Shown here in pieces: positions 7,123-15,864 of a stretch of 23,326 nt of DNA. Numbering within the stretch: position 1 is the stretch's first letter; each line of letters begins with the position of its first letter. Source of the stretch: Chromatiales bacterium. Its GTDB lineage: Bacteria > Pseudomonadota > Gammaproteobacteria > Chromatiales > Chromatiaceae. The translations under genes were made by a program, and so were the position numbers. The DNA is taken from assembly GCA_022360595.1 (NCBI GenBank), contig JAKSCN010000165.1, positions 1 to 23,326 on the forward strand, given 5' to 3'. Under the pieces are notes generated by a model. That model ran no database searches. It was given only the letters and a program-made list of their open reading frames with translations, and had not been told where the DNA came from.

Positions 7123-8107
7123 AAAACGTACTTTTTTTCCACACTTCCTGGTTGCCGCGCTTTGCAGTATAGCGGCAACCCAAGCTCTAGCCTCAACAAA
7201 TAGCCCATCAGTGCATGACTGGCTGGCCCGCATGGTCGAGGCGGTACATACGTTCAATTATGAAGGTACTTTTGTCTATCTGCATGATAATCACATGGAG
7301 ACGATGAAAGTTATTCATGCGGTTCGCGGTGATAATGAGTACGAGCGGCTGATCTCTTTGAACGGCACTGCCCGCGAGGTGATCAGGGATAATGCATCGG
7401 TGACCTGTGTTGCTCCCGACTCTAAATCTGTCTCCGTGGGAAAGCGCTTGTTGGGGCAGGGATTCAGGGCCATATTTTCCGCTGATACCCAAGAGCTGAC
7501 CGACAATTATGAGTTTCGTGTGCTGGGTGAGTCTCGTGTGGCCAGCCGTAAGGCCAAGGTTTTTGCAATTATTCCCAAGGATAACTTTCGCTACGGTTAC
7601 CGTATCCATCTCGATACAGAGACCGCGCTACCGTTGAAGACTGATATGTTGGATAGCCAGGGAGAAGCTGTTTCCCAGTTGATGTTTACCAGTCTTCGAG
7701 TGGATAACAGTATCGAGAGCGGTACTGAGAGCCTTCTTGAAGGCAAAGAACATTATAGTTGGCAGCAGGAGAGGCCAACACGTAAATTGGCGGATAAAGA
7801 GAGTCAGTGGTACTTTGGCGAGCAATTGCCGAAAGGGTTTAAAAAGTTCTATCACAGCAGGCGCCCAGCACCCTCTGGACAGCCTTACACCGATCATTTG
7901 GTATTATCTGATGGTTTAGCGACACTTTCCATTTACATTGAAGATGGCGCTGCAAAAAATCTGTTGTCAGGTACATCCCGCATGGGGGCTGTTAACGCCT
8001 TTGGAATTCAGATCTCAGGTTTTCATGCAACGGTTGTTGGTGAAGTACCGGCAGTAACCGTCGAGGTTATTGCTAAGTCTCTTAAATACTCTGAAAGTCG
8101 ACAATGA
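7106..8107 (+). CDS. rseB: Sigma-E regulatory protein RseB (MucB-like)
   Basis: Periplasmic protein that binds RseA, protects it from proteolysis and senses mislocalised envelope lipids. With the start at ATG 7106 it has 333 residues (E. coli 318) and a clean signal peptide: basic TRTVKKR, hydrophobic core, and predicted cleavage after the Ala of TQALA near residue 29. The lipoprotein-localisation-like N-terminal domain begins at VHDWLARM and contains NYEGTFVYLH, a strongly conserved family segment. The small C-terminal domain ends with a VEVIAKSL segment. An upstream in-frame ATG at 7076 would spoil the signal peptide. It overlaps rseA by 17 bases, and its stop overlaps the rseC start as ATGA. 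Confidence 0.93.
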   Translation: MTRTVKKRTFFPHFLVAALCSIAATQALASTNSPSVHDWLARMVEAVHTFNYEGTFVYLHDNHMETMKVIHAVRGDNEYERLISLNGTAREVIRDNASVTCVAPDSKSVSVGKRLLGQGFRAIFSADTQELTDNYEFRVLGESRVASRKAKVFAIIPKDNFRYGYRIHLDTETALPLKTDMLDSQGEAVSQLMFTSLRVDNSIESGTESLLEGKEHYSWQQERPTRKLADKESQWYFGEQLPKGFKKFYHSRRPAPSGQPYTDHLVLSDGLATLSIYIEDGAAKNLLSGTSRMGAVNAFGIQISGFHATVVGEVPAVTVEVIAKSLKYSESRQ

Positions 8108-8583
8108 TTGAAGAGCCGGCAGTTGTTATTGATAACGACGGTGATTTTTCACGGGTTGAAACACAACGTAAAACAACCTGTGGTGGTTGCGCCGCGAACA
8201 ATACATGCGGCACGTCGGTGCTGGCAAAAGTCTTTGGTCAAAAACGTACGGTATTGATCGTACAAAATACTATCGGTGCACAACCAGGTGAACAGGTTAT
8301 ATTGGGATTACCTGATGCTTCACTGCCTAAAGCCTCATTTCTTCTCTACATTTTACCGCTGCTATCGATGCTGTTGTTTGCCTTAGCAGGTGAATGGCTG
8401 GCTCAAGTAAATCATTTATCCACTATCGCGGAACCCGCCGCAATTCTTTGTGGTCTATTGGGACTGTTAGCCGGATTGAAGGGTGTGAGTATCTATACCC
8501 AACGGTTCGATAATGATCATAACTATCAAGCGATCATACTGCGTCGAGCTAATCAGAGTACGGTTGATTTCGTTACTCGATAA
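8104..8583 (+). CDS. rseC: SoxR-reducing/sigma-E regulatory protein RseC (MucC-like)
   Basis: Inner membrane protein of the RseC/MucC family, 159 residues as in E. coli. The N-terminal domain has the conserved cysteine cluster Cys26-x2-Cys29-x5-Cys35 (TCGGCAANNTC). Two hydrophobic helices follow (about residues 78-98 and 108-128), with KASFLLYILPLL opening the first. In the family it has a modest positive effect on sigma-E and is linked to the Rsx complex that keeps SoxR reduced; the cysteines suggest a redox role, but the mechanism is not established. The start overlaps the rseB stop, so translation is probably coupled. Confidence 0.9.
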   Translation: MIEEPAVVIDNDGDFSRVETQRKTTCGGCAANNTCGTSVLAKVFGQKRTVLIVQNTIGAQPGEQVILGLPDASLPKASFLLYILPLLSMLLFALAGEWLAQVNHLSTIAEPAAILCGLLGLLAGLKGVSIYTQRFDNDHNYQAIILRRANQSTVDFVTR

Positions 8584-8629
8584 ATGCTTCCTAGTGTGAT
8601 TACTCTGTCAGTTGCAGGAGTTAATAAAT

Positions 8630-10063
8630 ATGCACGCGTTGATTAAAACAAAGCGCCTCTATATTGCAGCGATAAGCGCGGTGATGTTGCTGCTTAGCTT
8701 GGATTTGCAAGCTCGCTCACTCCCAGAGTTTACCCAACTGGTTGAAAAGTACAGCCCTGCGGTTGTGAATATCAGTACTAAGCAGAAAAAGTCATCAACT
8801 AAATTCCGTCGCGAATTCAATATGCCTGATATGCCGGAGAACAGTCCGTTTAATGATCTGTTCAAACACTTTTTCGGCGATCAATTTGGCGATGATTTTG
8901 ATGAGGGGTATCGTGGACAGTCACTAGGCAGTGGTTTTGTTATCTCAGACGATGGCTATATCCTGACCAACTACCATGTGGTTAATGGCGCAGATGAGAT
9001 TCTGGTGCGCTTCTCTGGTCGTAAAGAGTACATCGCCGAGGTGGTCGGCTCAGATAAAGAGAGCGACGTAGCGCTGCTGAAAATCGAAGCCGATAATCTT
9101 CCTGTTGTGAAGATTGGTAGCGCCAATGATATGAAAGTGGGTGAATGGGTATTGGCTATCGGTTCACCATTTGGCTTTGATCATACGGTGACAGCGGGTA
9201 TCGTCAGTGCTAAAGGCCGTAGCCTGCCGAATGAAAACTACGTGCCTTTTATTCAGACAGACGTGGCAATCAACCCAGGTAACTCAGGTGGTCCGCTGTT
9301 TAATCTGGACGGCGAGGTGATCGGTATCAATTCGCAGATCTACAGCCGTACCGGCGGTTTTATGGGACTGTCATTCGCTATCCCAATTGAGATGGCGATG
9401 AATGTGGCGGATCAGATCAAGGATAAAGGTCGTGTGAGCCGTGGTTGGCTGGGCGTGCTGATTCAGGATGTGACCCGTGAATTGGCAGACTCCTTCGATA
9501 TGGATCATCCACGCGGCGCGCTGGTTGCCCGGGTGTTGCCAGATAGTCCTTCTGAAAAGGCAGGTATGCAGGCGGGAGATATTATTCTCGAATACAACGG
9601 CCAGGAGCTGGTGAACTCCTCTATGCTGCCTCCGCTGGTGGGTGCAAGTCGTGTCGATGAGCCTGCAAAAGTGGTAATTCTGCGTAGTGGAAAACGTAAA
9701 ACTCTAGAAGTCGATATTGGTGAACTGCCTGAAGAGGAGGAGCGTGCACGACGCACCTCAGCCAAGGCCAAACCTGAGAAAACAGCGCTTGGACTGACCG
9801 CAGTTGATATTACCGAAACCATGACGGAGCAGTATCAATTGGAAACGGATAAAGGTGTGCTGGTCACAAAGGTCGATTCAGGCCCTGCTCGAGTAGCCGG
9901 TATTCGTGAAGGTGATGTGATTCAGATGATCAATAATGAACATATCAATGACCTTGGTGCGTTCAAGGCCCAGATGAAAGAGCTTCCAAAAGGGCAAACC
10001 GTCGCAATTTTGGTGCAACGTCGCTCCGGTCCGATGTTTCTCGCGTTGCGAGTGCCAGAGTAG
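8630..10063 (+). CDS. mucD: Periplasmic serine protease/chaperone of the DegP/DegQ/MucD family
   Basis: HtrA-type protease that degrades misfolded periplasmic proteins. I start at ATG 8630 (477 residues), which has AGGAG nine bases upstream; an in-frame TTG at 8612 is less likely. A signal peptide with hydrophobic core LYIAAISAVMLLLSL ends near the Ala of LQA (about residue 29). The trypsin-like domain contains the catalytic triad His116 (TNYHVV), Asp146 (SDVALL) and Ser219 (NPGNSGGPLF). PDZ1 spans about residues 258-360 and PDZ2 about 385-475. Its place as fifth gene after rpoE-rseABC matches algU-mucABCD of Pseudomonas, where MucD restrains sigma activation. DegP and DegQ are alternative names; context favours MucD. 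Confidence 0.95.
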   Translation: MHALIKTKRLYIAAISAVMLLLSLDLQARSLPEFTQLVEKYSPAVVNISTKQKKSSTKFRREFNMPDMPENSPFNDLFKHFFGDQFGDDFDEGYRGQSLGSGFVISDDGYILTNYHVVNGADEILVRFSGRKEYIAEVVGSDKESDVALLKIEADNLPVVKIGSANDMKVGEWVLAIGSPFGFDHTVTAGIVSAKGRSLPNENYVPFIQTDVAINPGNSGGPLFNLDGEVIGINSQIYSRTGGFMGLSFAIPIEMAMNVADQIKDKGRVSRGWLGVLIQDVTRELADSFDMDHPRGALVARVLPDSPSEKAGMQAGDIILEYNGQELVNSSMLPPLVGASRVDEPAKVVILRSGKRKTLEVDIGELPEEEERARRTSAKAKPEKTALGLTAVDITETMTEQYQLETDKGVLVTKVDSGPARVAGIREGDVIQMINNEHINDLGAFKAQMKELPKGQTVAILVQRRSGPMFLALRVPE

Positions 10064-10072
10064 GCATTCGGG

Positions 10073-10321
10073 TTGTCAGTGAAGAAACTGCAATTCTATT
10101 TCCGCAACGGCTGCCACCTCTGTGAAGACATGTGGCAGCAGTTGCTGGAGGAGCAGAAGGATTTCGATTTTGAGCTGGTAGCTTTTGATATTGATAGAGA
10201 TGAGGCGCTAAACGCAAAATATACAACGCTAATCCCTGTGCTAACCGACGACAATCAGTTGATCTGTCACTACTATCTAGACAGGGTTGCATTACATCGC
10301 TGTTTAGCGGAGAGAAATTAG
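10073..10321 (+). CDS. Glutaredoxin-like small thiol protein (CxxC)
   Basis: An 82-residue thioredoxin-fold-like protein with the redox motif Cys14-His-Leu-Cys17 after a short beta strand (QFYFRNG), then a DFELVAFDID segment and the TLIPVL cis-Pro loop. This fits the small glutaredoxin family (DUF836/PF05768) often found in gammaproteobacteria. No signal peptide is present, so it should be cytoplasmic. The start is TTG 10073 with AGG eight bases upstream; a GTG at 10079 is an alternative. It begins 9 bases after mucD and is followed by a terminator, so it is probably the last gene of the sigma-E operon. Its partner and substrate are unknown. Confidence 0.8.
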   Translation: MSVKKLQFYFRNGCHLCEDMWQQLLEEQKDFDFELVAFDIDRDEALNAKYTTLIPVLTDDNQLICHYYLDRVALHRCLAERN

Positions 10322-10392
10322 GCTATTTTGCCCATCTCTATTCTAAGGTATCATTTGGTTTGTATCTTATGCGTTAAGCAGACTGCTGAGAG

Positions 10393-10424
10393 CGGAACTT
10401 TTCAGGGAAAAGTTCCGTTTTTTT
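10393..10424 (+). terminator. Strong intrinsic terminator after the sigma-E operon
   Basis: The arms CGGAACTTTT (10393-10402) and AAAAGTTCCG (10408-10417) form a perfect 10-base-pair stem with a CAGGG loop, followed directly by seven Ts (10418-10424). It ends transcription that runs through the glutaredoxin-like gene and separates it from lepA. The remaining gap up to 10502 should hold a lepA promoter, but I see no convincing -35/-10 pair. Confidence 0.92.
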
Positions 10425-10502
10425 AGTTAGTTATGGAATAATTGAATCAATAACCCTGTGTTTATTGATGAATAGAGAAGTAGTGCTCGGCCAATTGAAT
10501 CT

Positions 10503-12308
10503 ATGACAGACCTTCAACATATTCGTAATTTCTCCATCATTGCCCATATCGATCACGGTAAATCGACCATTGCCGATCGTTTTATTCAGATATGTGGTGG
10601 ACTGAGTGAGCGCGAAATGGCTGACCAGGTGCTTGATTCAATGGATCTTGAGCGGGAGCGGGGGATCACCATTAAGGCCCAGAGTGTAACGCTGGACTTT
10701 ACTGCCAAAGACGGTGAAACCTATCAGCTAAACTTTATCGATACCCCCGGTCACGTTGATTTCTCTTATGAAGTATCCCGCTCTCTCGCCGCTTGTGAGG
10801 GAGCGCTGCTGGTGGTCGATGCCGCTCAAGGCGTTGAAGCTCAGAGTGTTGCCAACTGCTATACAGCGATTGAACAGGGGTTGGAAGTTCTGCCTGTTCT
10901 GAACAAAATCGACCTGCCTGCAGCCGAGCCTGAACGGGTTATTACCGAGATCGAAGAGATTATCGGGCTTGAGGCTGAACACGCCATTCGCGTCAGTGCT
11001 AAAACAGGTATCGGAATTACCGATCTGTTGGAACAGCTGGTCGAGACCATTCCCCCACCGGAAGGGGATGAAAATGCACCGCTGCAAGCACTGATCGTTG
11101 ACTCCTGGTTTGACTCCTACGTCGGCGTTATCTCCCTAATCCGGGTGGTCAATGGCGTGATCAAAACCAAAGATAAGATTGCCATTATGTCTACCGGGCG
11201 AGCTTATCAGGCAGAGTCGGTTGGCGTGTTCACGCCGAAAATGGAGAAGAAGGCTCAACTTGGACCTGGTGAAGTAGGGTTTATTATCGCCGGTATCAAG
11301 GAGATCAACGGCGCGCCGGTAGGGGATACCATCACCCATGCTGACCGCAAAGCGACCGAAGTATTACCCGGTTTTGAAGAGATGCGTCCTCGTGTCTTCT
11401 CAGGACTCTATCCTGTCAGCTCTGATGATTACGAAGATTTCCGCGAAGCACTCCAGAAACTTAAGCTGAACGATTCGGCGCTCAACTTTGAGCCAGAGAC
11501 ATCCCAAGCGTTGGGTTTTGGTTTTCGTTGTGGCTTCTTGGGCATGCTCCATATGGAGATCGTACAAGAGCGCCTGGAACGTGAATATGACCTTGACCTG
11601 ATCACTACCGCACCTACCGTAATTTACGAGATTGAGCTGAACGATGGTGAGGTTATTTACATCGATAACCCGTCTGATCTGCCTGATCCCAGCAAAATAG
11701 CTGAGATTCGTGAGCCGATTATTGAAGCACACATTCTTGTGCCCCAGGACCATCTCGGTAATGTCATCACTCTCTGCATCGAAAAACGTGGCGTGCAGAA
11801 AAACATGCAATACCTCGGCGGGCAGGTACAGGTCACCTACGATCTACCGATGAATGAGGTGGTTCTTGACTTCTTCGATCGCCTTAAATCGGTGAGTCGC
11901 GGTTATGCCTCCTTTGAGTATGAGTTCAAGCGTTTTCAGGCCGCTTCCCTGATCAAGCTCGATATCTTGATCAATGGAGAGAAGGTGGATGCCCTGTCGA
12001 TTATCGTACATCGTGATAACGCCGATTCACGTGGGCGTGAGCTAACGGTGAAGATGAAAGAGATTATCCCCCGTCAGATGTTCGAGGTGGCTATTCAGGC
12101 CGCTATTGGCAGCAAAATCATTGCCCGCACCACTGTAAAAGCACTGCGGAAAAATGTAACAGCCAAATGTTACGGTGGTGATATTACCCGTAAACGTAAG
12201 CTACTGGAGAAACAGAAGGCGGGTAAAAAACGTATGAAACAGGTGGGGCGCGTAGAGATCCCACAAGAGGCTTTTTTAGCAGTTCTGCGCATAGGCAAGG
12301 ATAACTAA
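10503..12308 (+). CDS. lepA: Elongation factor 4 (LepA), translational GTPase
   Basis: Ribosome-associated GTPase (EF-4) that remodels stalled or initiating ribosomes, mainly under stress. At 601 residues it is close to E. coli LepA (599). The G1 motif AHIDHGKST is at residues 14-22, the G2 region is RGITI, G3 DTPGH is at 80-84, G4 NKID is at 134-137 and G5 is SAK. EF-G-like domains follow, with the conserved GFRCGFLGMLHMEI segment, and the LepA-specific C-terminal domain ends in KAGKKRMKQ and EAFLAVL. No clear Shine-Dalgarno precedes the ATG. It is the first gene of a transcription unit with lepB 28 bases downstream, as in E. coli. Confidence 0.99.
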   Translation: MTDLQHIRNFSIIAHIDHGKSTIADRFIQICGGLSEREMADQVLDSMDLERERGITIKAQSVTLDFTAKDGETYQLNFIDTPGHVDFSYEVSRSLAACEGALLVVDAAQGVEAQSVANCYTAIEQGLEVLPVLNKIDLPAAEPERVITEIEEIIGLEAEHAIRVSAKTGIGITDLLEQLVETIPPPEGDENAPLQALIVDSWFDSYVGVISLIRVVNGVIKTKDKIAIMSTGRAYQAESVGVFTPKMEKKAQLGPGEVGFIIAGIKEINGAPVGDTITHADRKATEVLPGFEEMRPRVFSGLYPVSSDDYEDFREALQKLKLNDSALNFEPETSQALGFGFRCGFLGMLHMEIVQERLEREYDLDLITTAPTVIYEIELNDGEVIYIDNPSDLPDPSKIAEIREPIIEAHILVPQDHLGNVITLCIEKRGVQKNMQYLGGQVQVTYDLPMNEVVLDFFDRLKSVSRGYASFEYEFKRFQAASLIKLDILINGEKVDALSIIVHRDNADSRGRELTVKMKEIIPRQMFEVAIQAAIGSKIIARTTVKALRKNVTAKCYGGDITRKRKLLEKQKAGKKRMKQVGRVEIPQEAFLAVLRIGKDN

Positions 12309-12336
12309 AACGCGCTGATTATGATGGATAGATAAT

Positions 12337-13161
12337 ATGAATTTTGATTTTCCTACATTTCTGGTTTTAGCCACTTTTATTACCGGTATTATCTGGCTGA
12401 TCGATGCGCTCTTTTTTGCCCAGAAAAGACAAAAATTCGCTGAAGAGACAGGTACAACAAGAAAAGAGCCAGTGCTGGTTGAATACGCCCGCTCATTCTT
12501 TCCTGTCATCCTGGTGGTGTTGGTATTACGTTCATTCATCGTTGAGCCTTTCCGCATTCCTTCGGGGTCGATGATGCCGACTCTACTGGTGGGTGATTTT
12601 ATTTTGGTGAACAAATATACCTACGGTATTCGTTTGCCTGTTATTAATAAAAAGGTAGTCGAGAACAATAGTCCTCAGCGAGGTGATGTGGTGGTGTTCA
12701 AGTACCCGCAAAACCCCACCTTAGACTATATTAAAAGGGTGGTTGGTGTGCCTGGTGATCAGATTGGTTACCGGAATAAGACACTGTTTGTGAATGGTGT
12801 TCCCCAAAAACAGACACCCATGGGCATATATAACGGCGTCGGTAGTGGTGCGCGCGAGACAGGCGTACTCGATAACATCGAAGAGTTGAACGGGGGCGAG
12901 CACCATGTGCTGGTTAACCCGAGGACACCGGATTTTGGTTATGGTTGTCAATTTTTATTGCAAGGCCCTGTTGTTGTGCCGGAAGGACACTATTTTGTGA
13001 TGGGAGATAACCGTGACAATAGCAATGACAGCCGTTGTTGGGGATTTGTGCCGGAGAAGTATTTAGTGGGCAAGGCCTTTGGCATCTGGATGAATTGGGA
13101 TGGTAATAAAGATAGCTTTCCTCCTATTGACTGGGGACGTATTGGCAGCAGCATCGAATAG
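12337..13161 (+). CDS. lepB: Signal peptidase I (LepB)
   Basis: Inner membrane protease that removes signal peptides from exported proteins. It has 274 residues (E. coli 324; shorter forms are common). Two membrane segments are visible (about residues 5-25 and 53-70), as in the gammaproteobacterial family. The catalytic Ser78 is in PSGSMMPTL and the general base Lys133 is in YIKRVVG; the later family box GDNRDNSNDSR is also present. The Shine-Dalgarno is weak. It is coupled to lepA upstream and followed 15 bases later by the DUF4845 gene. Confidence 0.98.
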   Translation: MNFDFPTFLVLATFITGIIWLIDALFFAQKRQKFAEETGTTRKEPVLVEYARSFFPVILVVLVLRSFIVEPFRIPSGSMMPTLLVGDFILVNKYTYGIRLPVINKKVVENNSPQRGDVVVFKYPQNPTLDYIKRVVGVPGDQIGYRNKTLFVNGVPQKQTPMGIYNGVGSGARETGVLDNIEELNGGEHHVLVNPRTPDFGYGCQFLLQGPVVVPEGHYFVMGDNRDNSNDSRCWGFVPEKYLVGKAFGIWMNWDGNKDSFPPIDWGRIGSSIE

Positions 13162-13176
13162 ATAGAGGGATATTTT

Positions 13177-13557
13177 ATGCCAGAAATGAATCTAAACAAG
13201 CAAAGAGGAATGACCTTCCTGGGGTGGTTGATTGTATTGGCCATAATTGGTTTTTTTGCCTTACTGACCATTAAAATCGTACCTGTCTATCTTGAAAACT
13301 ACACTATTAAAAGTGTTCTCGAGTCCTTAAATGAGGAACCTTTGATTACACAGAAAACATCTCGGGAAGTGAAAGCCATGGTGATGAGACGCATCGATAT
13401 CAATGGTGTAAGGGATATCAAATCCGAGCATGTGATAGTCAAAAAGAGCCCTGGCTTGATGGATGTGAAGATACAATACACTGTCCAGAAAAATATGATG
13501 GGCAATCTGGATATTCTGGTCAATTTTTCTGATGAAGTGAGATTGGTGGGGAATTGA
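13177..13557 (+). CDS. DUF4845 family membrane protein
   Basis: A 126-residue protein with a basic N terminus (NKQRG) and one hydrophobic helix (about residues 14-36), then a soluble domain. It matches the DUF4845 proteins found between lepB and rnc in many gamma- and betaproteobacteria. The start resembles a type IV prepilin (Gly-Met-Thr-Phe-Leu before the helix), but the position where pilins carry Glu5 is Gly. The ATG has AGAGGGA about six bases upstream. Function is unknown; the placement suggests a link to secretion or the envelope only by context. Its stop codon overlaps the rnc start. Confidence 0.85.
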   Translation: MPEMNLNKQRGMTFLGWLIVLAIIGFFALLTIKIVPVYLENYTIKSVLESLNEEPLITQKTSREVKAMVMRRIDINGVRDIKSEHVIVKKSPGLMDVKIQYTVQKNMMGNLDILVNFSDEVRLVGN

Positions 13558-14231
13558 GAGAACCACTTGAACAGTTACTCCGCACACTTGACTATCAGTT
13601 CTCAAATCCAGATCTGATTAATACCGCGCTCACGCACCGTAGCGTAGGGCGTCACAATAATGAACGTTTGGAGTTTTTAGGGGACGCTATTCTGGGCTTC
13701 GTTATAGCTGATGAACTGTATGCGCGCTTTCCTGACGCCAATGAAGGTGAACTCAGTCGCCTGAGAGCAAAACTGGTTAAGAAAGAGTCACTCGCTACTA
13801 TTGCGCGTGAGTTGGAATTAGGTAACTACCTGCACCTTGGGCCGGGTGAACTGCGAAGTGGCGGCCACTCCAGGGACTCTATTCTTGCCGATGCGTTTGA
13901 AGCTGTTCTTGCCGCTATCTATCTTGATGACGGCTATCAAGCCACGCGCAATGCGATTTTACGTTTTTTTAATTCACACCTCGATAGGCTGTCGGACAGG
14001 GCGTTTCAGAAAGATCCAAAAACCCAGCTACAGGAGATGCTGCAGGCAAAGAAGCTCTCCCTTCCCAAATACAAAATTGTCGATGTCTCGGGCGCGCAGC
14101 ATGATCAGGTCTTTTCTGTGACCTGCACAGTGGCCGGTTTTGACAGGTCCACCACCGGCACCGGCAGTAGCCGGCGCAATGCTGAACAGGCTGCTGCTCA
14201 GCAGTTTTTGGAGTATCTCGCGAATGGCTGA
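13554..14231 (+). CDS. rnc: Ribonuclease III
   Basis: Double-strand-specific endoribonuclease that processes rRNA precursors and some mRNAs. It has 225 residues (E. coli 226). The signature NERLEFLGDAIL supplies Glu37, Glu40 and Asp44, and Asp113 with Glu116 complete the metal-binding catalytic site. The double-stranded RNA-binding domain spans about residues 153-223. It starts at TTG 13554, which overlaps the upstream TGA, with GGTGGGG immediately upstream; this indicates translational coupling to the DUF4845 gene. It overlaps era by eight bases, as the rnc-era pair commonly does. Confidence 0.98.
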   Translation: MREPLEQLLRTLDYQFSNPDLINTALTHRSVGRHNNERLEFLGDAILGFVIADELYARFPDANEGELSRLRAKLVKKESLATIARELELGNYLHLGPGELRSGGHSRDSILADAFEAVLAAIYLDDGYQATRNAILRFFNSHLDRLSDRAFQKDPKTQLQEMLQAKKLSLPKYKIVDVSGAQHDQVFSVTCTVAGFDRSTTGTGSSRRNAEQAAAQQFLEYLANG

Positions 14232-15123
14232 ATCTGAGAGTAATCGTTGTGGCTACTGCGCCATTGTCGGACGACCCAATGTTGGCAAGTCGACTTTTTT
14301 GAATGCAACGGTTGGGCAAAAGCTCGCTATCACTTCCAGAAAACCGCAGACAACCAGGCATAGCATTCTCGGAGTAAAAACTTTAAAAGAGGGACAAGTC
14401 GTCTTTGTCGATACACCGGGTATTCATCAGCGTGGAGATCACGCGATGAATCGTTATCTTAATCGCACGGCGAAAACCATGCTGGCCGATGTGGATGTCG
14501 TTCTGTTTATTGTTGAAGCAGACCGGTGGAATAAAGAGGACGAAGGTGTTGTAGAGGCGGTTAAAAAGAGCGGTAAACCGGTTATCCTGGTGATTAATAA
14601 GATTGATCTTCTGAAGGATAAACAGAAACTGCTGCCGTTCATGGAGATGTTGGCCGGTTTGCACGACTTCTCGGAAGTGATTCCTATTTCGGCCTCAAAG
14701 TTCAGAAACATCAAAGATGTTGAAAAGGCCGTGCTAAAGTACCTGCCCGAGAGTGAAAATATTTTCCCTGAAGATCAGATTACCGATCGCCCCGAGCGGT
14801 TCTTTGCCGCAGAGCTTATCCGTGAACAGTTGACACGGCGCTATGCGAAAGAGATCCCGTACTCCGTCACAGTGGAGATTGAAAAGTTTGTCGAGGAAGG
14901 TAACTTATACCGTATTGACGCGCTGATATGGGTAGAGCGGCCTGGCCAGAAGAAAATTATCATTGGTCATAAGGGTGAAGCCTTAAAAGAGGTGGCCAAA
15001 CAAGCGCGTCTGGAAATGGAACAGATGTTTGAACGCAAGGTGTTTCTCAACACTTGGGTGAAGGTTAAAAAGAGCTGGTCGAGTGATGAGAACGCACTCA
15101 ATAAACTGGGATACTTTGAATAA
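14224..15123 (+). CDS. era: GTPase Era, 16S rRNA/30S assembly factor
   Basis: Essential GTPase that binds the 3' end of 16S rRNA during small-subunit assembly. With the ATG at 14224 it has 299 residues (E. coli 301). The Walker A GRPNVGKS is at residues 16-23, DTPG at 63-66, and NKID follows VILVI. The C-terminal KH RNA-binding domain contains IIIGHKGEALKEV. An in-frame start at 14140 lies inside rnc and is rejected. It overlaps rnc by eight bases; recO follows after 11 bases. Confidence 0.98.
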   Translation: MAESESNRCGYCAIVGRPNVGKSTFLNATVGQKLAITSRKPQTTRHSILGVKTLKEGQVVFVDTPGIHQRGDHAMNRYLNRTAKTMLADVDVVLFIVEADRWNKEDEGVVEAVKKSGKPVILVINKIDLLKDKQKLLPFMEMLAGLHDFSEVIPISASKFRNIKDVEKAVLKYLPESENIFPEDQITDRPERFFAAELIREQLTRRYAKEIPYSVTVEIEKFVEEGNLYRIDALIWVERPGQKKIIIGHKGEALKEVAKQARLEMEQMFERKVFLNTWVKVKKSWSSDENALNKLGYFE

Positions 15124-15134
15124 CAGCGACACCC

Positions 15135-15851
15135 GTGGCCACCTATTCAGATAATAGTGAAGCTGATCTTCACCGAGCGTTTATTTTGCATCGACGCCCA
15201 TACTCTGATACCAACCTTTTATTGGAGTGTTTTACTGCGGCGGGGCGTTTCCCCGCTATCGCCAGAGTATCCACAAGCAGCAAGTCCAGAACGGCAGGTC
15301 TGTTGCAGCCATTTACTCCCCTCTGGATTCAGTGGAAAGGCAAAGGCGAAGTGGTCTCTCTCTATAAGTATGAGCAGATTTCACAGCCCTATATACTGAA
15401 GGATAACGCGCTATTGTGCGGCTTTTATCTGAATGAGCTGTTGACCCGCCTGCTGCAACGCAATGATCCTTTTCCCGATGTTTTTCAGGCTTACAGTGAT
15501 ACACTCGAAGCGCTTGCCGCAGGTTCGGAAATTGATCCGCTACTGCGGCGGTTTGAGTTGCGATTGCTGGATAATCTTGGCTACGGTATCGACCTTAGAT
15601 ACACCTATGATACAGGTGAACCGGTAGAGGAAGATGGATATTATACTGTTGCGATAGAACAGGGTCTCTCCCGAGCTGATTATCAGACAGAGCAGACCCT
15701 CTCCGGTAAAACCTTGCTGGCGTTATCCAATGATCAAGAGCTGGAGCCTGCACTGTGGCGTGAGGCCCGCAATTTTACCCGTAAAATGTTGAACCACTAC
15801 CTTGGTCCAACGCCGTTAAAGAGTCGTGAGCTGTTTAGAAAGAAGTTTTAA
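15135..15851 (+). CDS. recO: DNA repair protein RecO
   Basis: Recombination mediator that helps RecR load RecA on SSB-coated DNA in the RecFOR pathway. It has 238 residues (E. coli 242). The N-terminal OB-fold begins at HRAFILHRRPYSDTNLLLE and ends near residue 80. The helical C-terminal domain contains LCGFYLNELLTRLL and FELRLLDNLGYG, both conserved family segments. No cysteine zinc site is visible, as in other gammaproteobacterial RecO proteins. The start is GTG 15135 with no strong Shine-Dalgarno, 11 bases after era. The downstream pdxJ completes the familiar rnc-era-recO-pdxJ order. Confidence 0.94.
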   Translation: MATYSDNSEADLHRAFILHRRPYSDTNLLLECFTAAGRFPAIARVSTSSKSRTAGLLQPFTPLWIQWKGKGEVVSLYKYEQISQPYILKDNALLCGFYLNELLTRLLQRNDPFPDVFQAYSDTLEALAAGSEIDPLLRRFELRLLDNLGYGIDLRYTYDTGEPVEEDGYYTVAIEQGLSRADYQTEQTLSGKTLLALSNDQELEPALWREARNFTRKMLNHYLGPTPLKSRELFRKKF

Positions 15852-15864
15852 TGAGAGTGCAATC

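Noticed and set aside
10322..10392. Possible small RNA gene ending at the terminator at 10393-10424
   Set aside because: No convincing promoter is visible in this gap (TTGCCC and TATCAT are only 15 bases apart), and the terminator is fully explained as the end of the upstream operon.
10394..10400. GGAACTT resembling a sigma-E -35 element
   Set aside because: It is one arm of the intrinsic terminator stem, and no TCnnA -10 element follows at about 16 bases, where there is only a T tract.
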